Positions 52,306-60,600 of a stretch of 64,000 nucleotides of DNA are shown here, piece after piece. Numbering within the stretch: the first letter of the stretch is position 1; every line of letters starts with the position of its first letter. Source of the stretch: Desertimonas flava (GTDB lineage Bacteria; Actinomycetota; Acidimicrobiia; Acidimicrobiales; Ilumatobacteraceae). Location of the stretch: contig NZ_QKYK01000027.1 in NCBI RefSeq assembly GCF_003426815.1, positions 1 to 64,000 of the forward strand, written 5' to 3'. Made by a program: the position numbers and the translations under genes. The notes below the pieces were generated by a model. That model had not been told where the DNA came from. It searched no databases and worked only from the letters and a program-made list of their open reading frames with translations.

Positions 52306-52961
52306 GCACTGACCAGGATGCGGGAGCTGGCGAAGGCGCCGACTCCGACATGGTGGCCACCGATCTCGAGCGTGAGGGTGCCATCGGGCGAGATGGCCGT
52401 GACCGTTCCGTTGGTGCCGGGCACGAGCGCCGACTCCTCGAGGAACTCCAGCAGCCCCGGCGTGAACTCGAGCTCTTCCGGGATGCGCGAGATGACGAAC
52501 TTGGCGCCGACGTCGACGCTGGAGAGCGGCGAGGCGTCGGGCTCGATGTAGTCGGAGCCGGGGATCGGGTTGCCGTGCGGGCAGGTGGTGGGACTGCCGA
52601 GCAACCGGTCCATGGCGGCCTCGACCGACTCGCTCATCACGTGCTCCCAACGGCCCGCCTCGTGGTGGGCCTCGGCCCACGACAGCTGCAGGACATCGGT
52701 GAGGAAGCGCTCGGCGAGGCGGTGACGGCGCACGACGCGCTCGGCGAGGTCCTGACCGGCCCTGGTGAGGCGGATGCCTCCGTCGGTGGTGATGAGCCCC
52801 TCGCTCTCGAGCCGGCGCATCATCTCGCTCACGGCCGGGCGGCTCACCTGGAGGCGCTCGGCGATGCGGGCCTGGATGACGTCGACGTCATCCTCCTTGA
52901 GTTCGAAGATGCACTCGCAGTATTCCTCGAAGGCGGGATGGTGCTCTCCTGCGGCGGGCAT
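52302..52961 (-). CDS. DtxR/IdeR-family metal-dependent repressor
   Basis: 219-residue DtxR-type regulator: winged helix (1-65, RLQVSRPAVSEMMRRLESEGL), dimerisation and metal-binding domain (66-135), and a C-terminal SH3-like FeoA domain. Ligand positions include His80, Glu84, His99/100, Glu106 and His107 (RWEHVMS). The residue equal to DtxR Cys102 is Gly103 here, which may change metal preference or response. TACACT (minus strand, 52969-52974) ends seven bases before the ATG. Co-expressed with a lipoprotein. Iron or manganese control is expected from the family. Confidence 0.87.
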   Translation of the reverse strand: MPAAGEHHPAFEEYCECIFELKEDDVDVIQARIAERLQVSRPAVSEMMRRLESEGLITTDGGIRLTRAGQDLAERVVRRHRLAERFLTDVLQLSWAEAHHEAGRWEHVMSESVEAAMDRLLGSPTTCPHGNPIPGSDYIEPDASPLSSVDVGAKFVISRIPEELEFTPGLLEFLEESALVPGTNGTVTAISPDGTLTLEIGGHHVGVGAFASSRILVSA

Positions 52962-53003
52962 GCACCCGAGTGTACCCCCCACCTCCGAACCGGCACGGCA
53001 CGG

Positions 53004-53022
53004 ATTGTAAAGGTTCCCTAAC
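53004..53022. promoter_or_regulatory. Possible metal-regulator site between dtxR-type and ABC-F genes
   Basis: The minus strand reads TTAGGGAACCTTTACAAT, an imperfect dyad reminiscent of TTAGG/CCTAA metal-repressor boxes, ending in a TACAAT -10-like hexamer (53004-53009 on the plus strand ATTGTA). It lies about 43 bases upstream of the DtxR-type gene. The match is suggestive only. Confidence 0.35.
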
Positions 53023-53129
53023 GTCCGGTTCAGGGTCGTCCCTGGGCAGATCGCGAGGCCAGGCGATCGGTGCCGGTCGGTGCCGGAAACCGTGTCGCTC
53101 ATCGGCGTGCCCCGGTGCACACTGGAGTC

Positions 53130-54833
53130 ATGCCGACCGCCGCACCCCTCGTCGCCCGCGCCGTCACGGCGAAGCGCGGGGCGGCGACGATCCTCGACGC
53201 CGTCGATCTCACCGTGGCCATGGGCGATGTCGTCGGTCTCGTCGGACCCAACGGCGTGGGCAAGTCCACGCTGCTCGCCGTGCTCGGCGGCGACCTCCAG
53301 CCCGAGTCCGGACGTGTCGAGCGGACGCCGCCGACGGCGACCGTCGGCCTGCTGCCCCAGGAGCCGCATCGCGACGACGGCGAACTCGTCGTCGCCTTCG
53401 TGTCCCGCCGCACAGGTGTCGCAGCCGCCACCGTCGAGCTCGAGGCGGCCACCGCGGCGCTGGCCGCTGGAGCACCAGGCTCCGACACGCGCTACGACGA
53501 GGCCCTGCAGCGTTGGCTGTCGCTCGGCGCGGCCGATCTCGACGCACGCATCGGCGAGGTGTGGGCCGAGCTCGGGTTGAGTCCCGACGTGCTCGCCCAG
53601 CCGACCGCCACCTTGTCCGGCGGCGAGGCGGCGCGCGTCGGGCTGGCGGCGCTGCTCCTGTCTCGTTTCGACGCCTACCTCCTCGACGAGCCGACCAACG
53701 ACCTCGACCTCGACGGGCTCGCCCGCCTCGAGCGGTGGGTCACCGAGCAGCCGGCCGGCATCGTCCTCGTCAGCCACGACCGCACGTTCCTGTCCCGCAC
53801 GGTCAACGCCGTGGTGGAGATCGACGAGTTCACGCACCGGGCCACCCGCTACGACGGCGGCTGGGACGCCTACCTCGAGGAACGGGCGACCGCCGCTCGG
53901 CATGCCTGGGAACGGTTCGAGGACTACGACGCCAAGCGGACCGGGCTCGCCGAGCGGGCCCAGCGAGAGCGCGAGTGGGCGTCACAGGGTCTGTCCAAGG
54001 TGCGCAACTCCGACGAGAAGGACAAGAACATCCGCGCCTTCCGCAAGAACCAGACCGAGCAGCTGGCCGGGCGGGCGGCGCGGACGGACCGGGCGATCGA
54101 CCGGCTCGAGGTGGTCGACAAGCCCCGCACGCCCTGGGAGCTGCGCTTCGTGATCGGCACCGCCGGTCGCAGTGGCGACGTGGTGAGCCGTCTCAACGGT
54201 GCGGTCGTCCGCCGCGGTGCGAGCCCCGCCGGGACCGGCGCCGGTGCCGGTGCCGCCGCGTCGCCGTTCGTCCTGGGACCGATCGACCTGATCATCGCGG
54301 CCGGCGAGCGCGTCGCCATCCTCGGGGCCAACGGCAGCGGGAAGTCGACGTTGCTCGACCTCATCCTCGGTCGCATCGAGCCCGACGAGGGCTCGTCACA
54401 GCTCGGTGCCAGCATCGTGGTCGGCGAGGTGGAGCAGGTCCGCCGCCAGCTCACCGGCTCGTCGACGCTGCTGCGCGCGTTCCAGGACGAGACCGGCTAC
54501 GACGCGTCCGACGCCCGCACGCTGCTGGCGAAGTTCGGGCTCGTCGCCGACCACGTGCTGCGACCCACCGAATCGCTGTCGCCGGGGGAGCGGACGCGGG
54601 CCTCGCTCGCGTTGCTCATGGCCCGCCAGGTCAACCTGCTCGTGCTCGACGAGCCGACGAACCACCTCGACCTGCCGGCGATCGACAGCCTCGAGCAGGC
54701 GCTCGACACGTTCCCCGGCACGGTGCTGCTGGTCACCCACGACCGGTCGCTGCTCGAACACGTCCGTCTCACCCGCACGATCCGCCTCGACGCCGGCCGC
54801 GTCGTCAGCGACACGATCGCCCAGCCCGTATGA
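53130..54833 (+). CDS. ABC-F family ATPase (ribosome-associated)
   Basis: 567-residue protein with two ABC domains and no membrane segment. First Walker A GPNGVGKST, signature LSGGEAAR and Walker B AYLLDEPTN; second Walker A GANGSGKST, signature LSPGERTR and Walker B LLVLDEPTN. The linker between domains (about 245-330) is long and charged, the P-site tRNA-interaction motif of ABC-F proteins. They relieve ribosome stalling or protect from ribosome-targeting antibiotics. The stop overlaps the next frame's ATG by four bases. Confidence 0.9.
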   Translation: MPTAAPLVARAVTAKRGAATILDAVDLTVAMGDVVGLVGPNGVGKSTLLAVLGGDLQPESGRVERTPPTATVGLLPQEPHRDDGELVVAFVSRRTGVAAATVELEAATAALAAGAPGSDTRYDEALQRWLSLGAADLDARIGEVWAELGLSPDVLAQPTATLSGGEAARVGLAALLLSRFDAYLLDEPTNDLDLDGLARLERWVTEQPAGIVLVSHDRTFLSRTVNAVVEIDEFTHRATRYDGGWDAYLEERATAARHAWERFEDYDAKRTGLAERAQREREWASQGLSKVRNSDEKDKNIRAFRKNQTEQLAGRAARTDRAIDRLEVVDKPRTPWELRFVIGTAGRSGDVVSRLNGAVVRRGASPAGTGAGAGAAASPFVLGPIDLIIAAGERVAILGANGSGKSTLLDLILGRIEPDEGSSQLGASIVVGEVEQVRRQLTGSSTLLRAFQDETGYDASDARTLLAKFGLVADHVLRPTESLSPGERTRASLALLMARQVNLLVLDEPTNHLDLPAIDSLEQALDTFPGTVLLVTHDRSLLEHVRLTRTIRLDAGRVVSDTIAQPV

Positions 54834-55549
54834 CCCGATCACGCGATTCTCAGGCGTCTCCGGTCGCGAAATCGCGACCGGAGACGCCTGAGAATCGTGT
54901 TTCTGGCCGGACGCGGCCGGCGGGCGAGTTGTCGGGCTGGGTGGCCGGTGTGCTCGCCTCGATCCGCGACGACGCGCCCGCCGACGTGCCGTGCGACGGG
55001 TGCACGGCGTGCTGCCGCTCGTCGCAGTTCATCCACGTCACGCCGGACGACGCCGACGCCGTGGCCCACATCCCGTCGGCCCTCCTCTTCCCGGCTCCGG
55101 GGCTGCCGGCCGGTCACTACGTCCTCGGCTACGACGAGCGCGGCCACTGCCCGATGCTGGTCGACGACCGGTGCTCCATCTACGAGCACCGACCGAACAC
55201 GTGCCGCACGTACGACTGCCGGGTCTTCGCCGCCACGGGCATCGACGTCACCGACGAGAAGCCGCTGGTCGCCGCGCGCGTGCGGGAGTGGCGCTTCGAC
55301 GAGTCGGGTCCGGCCGCCCGCCGGACCGCCTCGGCGCTCGAGGCCGCCGCCCGCTACCTCGCCGAGCGGAGCGGCGACCTGCCGGCGGGGACGGTGCCGG
55401 TCGATCCGACACAGCGAGCGGTCCTCGCCATCGACGTCCACGACATGTTCGTCACGTCGCCGGAGCCGAGCCCCGAGACCGTTGCCGTGGCCATCACGCA
55501 GCGGCGCGCCGGGGGCTACGGTCGCGACGATGCCGACGCTGGAGCTTGA
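54830..55549 (+). CDS. YkgJ-family Cys-cluster protein
   Basis: Up to 239 residues, with the Zn/Fe-binding cluster CDGCTACC (Cys55, Cys58, Cys61, Cys62 counted from ATG 54830) and a second set in HCPMLVDDRCSIYEHRPN, TCRTYDCR, as in YkgJ/UPF0153 proteins. Function is unknown; metal chelation is assumed. The ATG at 54830 overlaps the ABC-F stop (ATGA), but then codons 6-22 lie inside a perfect 26-bp palindrome. A start after the palindrome, for example a GTG near WVAGVLAS, is therefore equally possible. The 3' end overlaps the next gene by 20 bases. Confidence 0.75.
   Translation: MTRSRDSQASPVAKSRPETPENRVSGRTRPAGELSGWVAGVLASIRDDAPADVPCDGCTACCRSSQFIHVTPDDADAVAHIPSALLFPAPGLPAGHYVLGYDERGHCPMLVDDRCSIYEHRPNTCRTYDCRVFAATGIDVTDEKPLVAARVREWRFDESGPAARRTASALEAAARYLAERSGDLPAGTVPVDPTQRAVLAIDVHDMFVTSPEPSPETVAVAITQRRAGGYGRDDADAGA
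54844..54897. repeat. Perfect 26-bp-arm palindrome
   Basis: Left arm 54844-54869 (CGATTCTCAGGCGTCTCCGG...) and right arm 54872-54897 are perfectly complementary around AA; with G-T pairing the stem extends to 54841-54900. It starts ten bases after the ABC-F stop. The left arm recurs as a decayed copy at 27527-27551. It is either a terminator/dispersed repeat or, if the ATG at 54830 is used, part of the coding sequence of the next protein. Confidence 0.85.
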
Positions 55550-56252
55550 CGCCACGACCATCCGGTACGAAGTGACGGGCGAGGGGCCACCGATCCTGAT
55601 GCTCGCACCGGGTGGCTTGCGGGCGTCGAGGATCGAGACGTGGGGCAACGCCCCGTGGAACCCGATCGACGCTCTCTCCGACCGCTACCAGATCGTCGCC
55701 ATGGACCAGCGCAACACGGGCACGTCGTTCGGCCCGATCGCCGCGACCGACGGCTGGGACACCTACGCCGCCGACCAGCTGGCGCTGATGGATCACCTCG
55801 GCATCGAGCGCTTCGCGGTGTGCGGCATGTGCATCGGCGGGGCGTTCATTCTCCGCCTCGTCACCACCGTGCCCGAGCGGGTGACGGCGGCCGTCGCCAT
55901 GCAGCCGATCGGGCAGGACGGCAACGCCGAGGAGTTCCGGGCGATCTTCGACGACTGGCGGGCGTCGATCGGCGGCGAGCACCCCGAGGCAGGCGACGAC
56001 GACTGGGAGGGATGCTTCGCCAACCTGTTCGGCAGCGAGCGACGGTTCTGGAGCGTCGACGACGACGTCATCGGGTCGATCACGACGCCGCTGCTGGTGC
56101 TGCGCGGCAACGACGTGTACCACCCGTCGTCGGCGTCCGAGCACCTGGCGGCCACGGCTCCCCGGGCGACCCTGGTCGAGCGGTGGAAGGACGCCGACGA
56201 CCAGCCCGCCGCGCGCGCTGCGGTCGACCGCTTCCTCGCCGACCACACCTGA
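55530..56252 (+). CDS. Alpha/beta hydrolase with Cys nucleophile
   Basis: 240-residue alpha/beta-hydrolase-fold protein. The oxyanion region is ILMLAPGGLRAS, MDQRNTGTSFGP follows, and the nucleophile elbow is CGMCIGGAF with Cys101 in place of the usual Ser, as in dienelactone-hydrolase-type enzymes. Asp (LLVLRGNDVYHP) is present, but the usual C-terminal His is not obvious (ERWKDADDQPAA). The substrate is unknown. TACGGT at 55517-55522 ends seven bases before the ATG, so it has a leaderless promoter inside the upstream gene. Confidence 0.82.
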   Translation: MPTLELDATTIRYEVTGEGPPILMLAPGGLRASRIETWGNAPWNPIDALSDRYQIVAMDQRNTGTSFGPIAATDGWDTYAADQLALMDHLGIERFAVCGMCIGGAFILRLVTTVPERVTAAVAMQPIGQDGNAEEFRAIFDDWRASIGGEHPEAGDDDWEGCFANLFGSERRFWSVDDDVIGSITTPLLVLRGNDVYHPSSASEHLAATAPRATLVERWKDADDQPAARAAVDRFLADHT

Positions 56253-56260
56253 CCCCCCCA

Positions 56261-56333
56261 CCGTTCCCCATCCGAGTACTGAACGTCGCCCGAGTACCGA
56301 AGGTCCCGATTCGGGCCCTTCAGTACTCGGATG
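56261..56333. repeat. Dispersed hairpin repeat, CCGAGTAC family (copy 2)
   Basis: 56261-56283 is identical to 32615-32637, and the following CGCCCGAGTAC and final AGTACTCGGATGA blocks are also shared. Outer arms ATCCGAGTACTGAA (56270-56283) and TTCAGTACTCGGAT (56319-56332) form a 14-bp perfect stem. Located just after a stop codon and before dinB. Confidence 0.8.
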
Positions 56334-56358
56334 AGAGACCCCGGGCGGGCACGGCAGG

Positions 56359-57486
56359 ATGGAACCGATGGGACCGCCCCGTGTCGCCCACGTCCTCCAC
56401 GTCGACCTCGACCAGTTCCTGGCCGCCGTCGAGGTGCTGCGACGGCCCGAGTTGGCCGGGCGCCCGGTGGTCGTCGGAGGCGACGGGAACCCGAAGCGCC
56501 CTCGCCAGGTCGTCGCCACCGCGTCGTACGAGGCTCGGGCGTTCGGCATCCACTCCGGCATGCCGTTGATGGCGGCGTACCGCAAGTGCCCCGACGCCGT
56601 GTTCCTGCCCTCCGACCATCCCGCGTACGACGCGGCGTCGGCCGTCGTGATGGCCACCCTGCGATCGTTGCGCGGCGACGACGGCGAGCCGGTGGTGGTG
56701 GAGGTGTGGGGTTGGGACGAGGCGTTCGTCGGCGTCGTCACCGACGAACCCGAGGTGTTCGCCCACCGCCTGCGCGCCGAGGTGCTGGCAGCGACGCGGC
56801 TGTCGTGCGCCGTCGGCATCGGCGAGACCAGGCTGCAGGCGAAGACCGCCACCGGCATCGCCAAGCAGGAGCGTCTGTCGGCCCCCGCAGGTCAGGCTTC
56901 CGGCGTGGCCCGGTTGACGAGGGCGCAATGGATCCCGTCCATGGGCGACAAGCCGGTCACGGCGATCTGGGGGATCGGCGACCGCACCGCCGCCCGGCTC
57001 GCCGAGGCCGGGATCCACACCGTCGTCGACCTGGCCCGCGCCGACCACGAGGACCTCGCCCGCCGGTTCGGGCCCCGGATCGGACCGTCGCTGCGGGTGC
57101 TCGGTCTCGGCGGCGACTCCTCGCCGCTCGTCGACGAGCCGTGGGTACCGAAGTCACGCAGCAAGGAGGTGACCTACACCCGCGACGTCGTCGGCGCGGC
57201 GGCCATCGAGGCGGAGGTCGACCGGCTCGCCCACGAGGTGACGGCCGAGGTGACCGCCGGTGGGTTCGTCGCCACTCACGTGGCCGTCAAGCTCCGCACG
57301 CCGACGTTCTTCACGCGCTCGAGGATCAGCAAGCTGCCCGCCCCGACCACCGACGCCGACGAGATCGCCGCGACCGCCCGCCGTGTTCTCGGCCGCTTCG
57401 ACGAGATTCTCCGTCCCGACGAGCCCGATCACCCTCGCGCCGTCCGCCTCATCGGCGTCCGCCTGATGCTCCAACCGGCGAGCTGA
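56359..57486 (+). CDS. dinB: DNA polymerase IV-like (Y-family)
   Basis: 375-residue Y-family translesion polymerase. Catalytic carboxylates are in HVLHVDLDQFLAAVE and in the palm loop WGWDEAFVG, which reads WDE instead of the usual SxDE. YEARAFGIHSGMP and VGIGETRLQAKTATGIAK are conserved. IWGIGDRTAARLAEAGIHTV is the helix-hairpin-helix region. It lacks an obvious C-terminal beta-clamp motif, as some mycobacterial DinB paralogues do. Starts at ATG 56359 or, by the leaderless spacing from CAGGAT (56355-56360), at ATG 56368. Confidence 0.9.
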   Translation: MEPMGPPRVAHVLHVDLDQFLAAVEVLRRPELAGRPVVVGGDGNPKRPRQVVATASYEARAFGIHSGMPLMAAYRKCPDAVFLPSDHPAYDAASAVVMATLRSLRGDDGEPVVVEVWGWDEAFVGVVTDEPEVFAHRLRAEVLAATRLSCAVGIGETRLQAKTATGIAKQERLSAPAGQASGVARLTRAQWIPSMGDKPVTAIWGIGDRTAARLAEAGIHTVVDLARADHEDLARRFGPRIGPSLRVLGLGGDSSPLVDEPWVPKSRSKEVTYTRDVVGAAAIEAEVDRLAHEVTAEVTAGGFVATHVAVKLRTPTFFTRSRISKLPAPTTDADEIAATARRVLGRFDEILRPDEPDHPRAVRLIGVRLMLQPAS

Positions 57487-57523
57487 CCGGTAACAGATGG
57501 TGTCTGGCACCATCTGTTACCGG
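57487..57523. repeat. Dispersed palindrome, GTAACAGATGGTG family (copy 2)
   Basis: CCGGTAACAGATGGTG (57487-57502) pairs perfectly with 57508-57523 around TCTGG. It shares 29 of 31 bases with the palindrome at 40435-40465. It begins directly after the dinB stop and probably also serves as its terminator. An ATG inside it opens a spurious N-terminal extension of the lhr frame. Confidence 0.82.
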
Positions 57524-57604
57524 CTGACGGGTGGCGGCCGGACCGGTGGCCCGGGAAACCCTGTCACAGGGCATCGGTACGATCGCCGTATCGCCGCTCA
57601 TCCC

Positions 57605-60600
57605 GTGCTCGACGCCTTCTCGCCCGCCGTGCGGGCGTGGTTCGCCGCGTCGTTCCCCACGCCAACGCCGCCGCAGATCCAGGGCTGGCCGGCCATCGTC
57701 GCCGGCAAGCACACGCTGATCTGCGCCCCCACGGGAAGCGGCAAGACGCTCGCGGCCTTCCTCACCTCGATCGACCGGCTCGTCACCACGCCGCCGCCCG
57801 ACGAGCGCAAGCACCGCACGCGGGTGCTGTACATCTCGCCTTTGCGAGCCCTCGCCTTCGACGTCGAGAAGAACCTGCGAGCGCCGCTCGCCGGCATCGG
57901 CCTCGCCCACGAGCGACTGTTCGGCGCCGGCCGGTCGGCCCCCGACGAGGGGAACGGCGGGACGGGGGGACCGGCGACGTTCCACCCGATCGAGGTCGCC
58001 ATGCGTACCGGCGACACGTCCGCCAAGGACCGTCAGGCGCTGGCCCGCAAGCCGCCCGACCTCCTGATCACCACCCCCGAGAGCCTCTACCTGATGCTCA
58101 CGTCGAACGCCGCCGAGACGCTCGTGGGCGTCGAAACCGTGATCATCGACGAGATCCACGCCATGGCCGCCACCAAGCGCGGTGCCCACCTCGCGGTGTC
58201 GATGGAGCGGCTCGAGGAGATCACCGCCCGCCCGCCCCAGCGCATCGGGCTCTCCGCCACGCAGCGGCCGCTGTCGGAGATCGCCCGCTTCCTCGGCGGC
58301 CAGCACGACAGCGACGGCACCGGGCCGGGCCAGCCGCGCGAGGTCGCCATCGTCGACGCCGGCATCTCCAAGCCGCTCGAGGTCGACGTCGTCATCCCGG
58401 TCGAGGACATGACCGACCTGCCCCAGCCGCAACAGCCGGTCGACGGCATGTACAGCGGACCGGCCGACCTGGCGATGACGCCGCGCCGGGCCAGCATCTG
58501 GCCGTCCATCTACCCGCGAATTCTCGAGCAGATCCTCGCCCACCGGTCGACCATCGTCTTCTGCAACGCCCGCCGTCAGGCCGAGCGTCTCGCCGCCAAG
58601 CTCAACGAACTGGCCGAGGAGCAGGGGATCGGGCTCAACGAGGAGGGCGAGCACGCCTTCGACCTGGTCAAGGCGCACCACGGCTCGCTGGCCCGCGAGC
58701 AGCGGGTGATCGTCGAGGACGAGCTCAAGCGCGGCACGTTGCGGGCCATCGTCGCCACCAGCAGCCTGGAGCTGGGCATCGACATGGGCGCCGTCGACCT
58801 CGTCATCCAGGTGGAATCTCCGGGCGCGGTCAGTCGGGGTCTCCAACGCATCGGTCGCGCCGGCCACCAGGTGGGTGAGCCGTCGAAGGGCACGATCTAC
58901 CCGAAGCATCGCGGCGACCTCCTCGAAGCCGCCGTGGTCACGCGACGCATGATCGACGGCGAGATCGAGCACACGCACTACCTGCGCAACCCGCTCGACG
59001 TGCTCGCCCAGCAGATCGTCGCCCACGTCAGCGCCCACACCGAACTGCCGGTGTCGGCCGTGGCGGCGATGGTCCGCCGCACGGCCACGTTCGCCGAGCT
59101 CTCCGACGAGCTGCTCACCAACACGCTCGAGATGCTCGCCGGCCGGTATCCGTCGGAGGAGTTCTCCGAGCTGCGCCCCCGCCTCGTGTGGGACCGGGTG
59201 AACGACACGCTGCGCGCCCGCGACGGGTCCAAGCGCCTCGCCGTCACGTCAGGCGGCACCATCCCCGACCGCGGGCTGTTCGGCGTCTTCCTGCCCGACG
59301 GCACCCGCGTCGGTGAGCTCGACGAGGAGATGGTGTACGAGAGCCGGCCGGGTGAGACGTTCCTGCTCGGCGCGTCCACGTGGCGCATCGAGGACATCAC
59401 GTTCGAGCGGGTCACCGTCACGCCGGCGCCGGGCCAGCCGGGCAAGATGCCGTTCTGGCACGGCGACCGGCCAGGCCGCCCGCTCGAGCTCGGCCGAGCG
59501 CTCGGCGCGTTCGTCCGCGAGCTGCGCGCCTTGCCACCCGAGACGGCGATGACCAGGCTGCGCGAGCACCACGCCCTCGACGAGTTCGCCGCCTCCAACC
59601 TGCTGCAGTACCTCGGCGAGCAGGCCGAGGCCACCGGAGTGGTTCCCGACGACCGCACCGTCGTCGTCGAGCGCTTCCGCGACGAGATCGGCGACTGGCG
59701 GGTCTGCATCCTCAGCCCGTTCGGCACGCCGGTGCACGCGCCGTGGGCGATGGCCATCGAACGGCGCCTGGCCGATCACTTCGACATCCCCGTCGAGTCG
59801 ATGTGGGGCGACGACGGCATCGTGCTCCGCCTCCCCGAGGCCGCCGACCCCACCACCAACGACCTCGTCCCGATGGATGCCCTCACCATCGACCCCGACG
59901 ACATCGACGAGCTGGTGGTGGCCACCCTGCCGCAGACGGCGCTGTTCTCGTCACGGTTCCGCGAGTGCGCCGGGCGCTCGTTGCTCCTGCCCCGGCGCCG
60001 GCCCGGCCAGCGCACGCCGCTGTGGCAACAACGCCAGCGAGCCGCCGACCTGCTCGCCGTCGCCGCCAAGCATCCGACGTTCCCCGTGCTGCTCGAGGCA
60101 TCGCGTGAGTGCCTGCAGGACGTGTTCGACGTGCCGGCGCTGCGCGAGGTGCTCGGGCAGCTGCGATCGCGCGCCGTGCGGGTGGTCAACGTCGAGACGT
60201 CGAAGCCCTCGCCGATGGCTCAGAGCCTGCTGTTCAACTGGATCGCCGCCTACATGTACGAGGGCGACGCCCCGCTCGCCGAGCGGCGGGCCGCGGCGTT
60301 GGCGCTCGACCGTGATCTGCTCGCCGACCTGCTCGGCGCCGAGGAGCTGCGTGAGCTGCTCGATGCCGACGTGCTCGCCGACGTCGAGCTCGACCTCCAG
60401 CGGCTGTCCGACGGGCGGCGCGCCCGTTCCGCCGACGAGCTGCACGACGTGCTGCGCCGCGTCGGCGATCTCACCCTCGCCGACCTCGGGCTGCGCTGCG
60501 AGGGCGATCCGGGGCCGATGATCGACGCCCTCGTTGCCGAGCGCCGGGCCATCGAGGTCGGCATCGCCGGCGAGCAGCGCTACGTCGCGGCCGAGGACGC

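Noticed and set aside
57497-57604. N-terminal extension of Lhr from ATG 57497
   Set aside because: The ATG is part of the palindrome copy; sequence before 57605 is not Lhr-like, and a plausible -10 lies at 57578.
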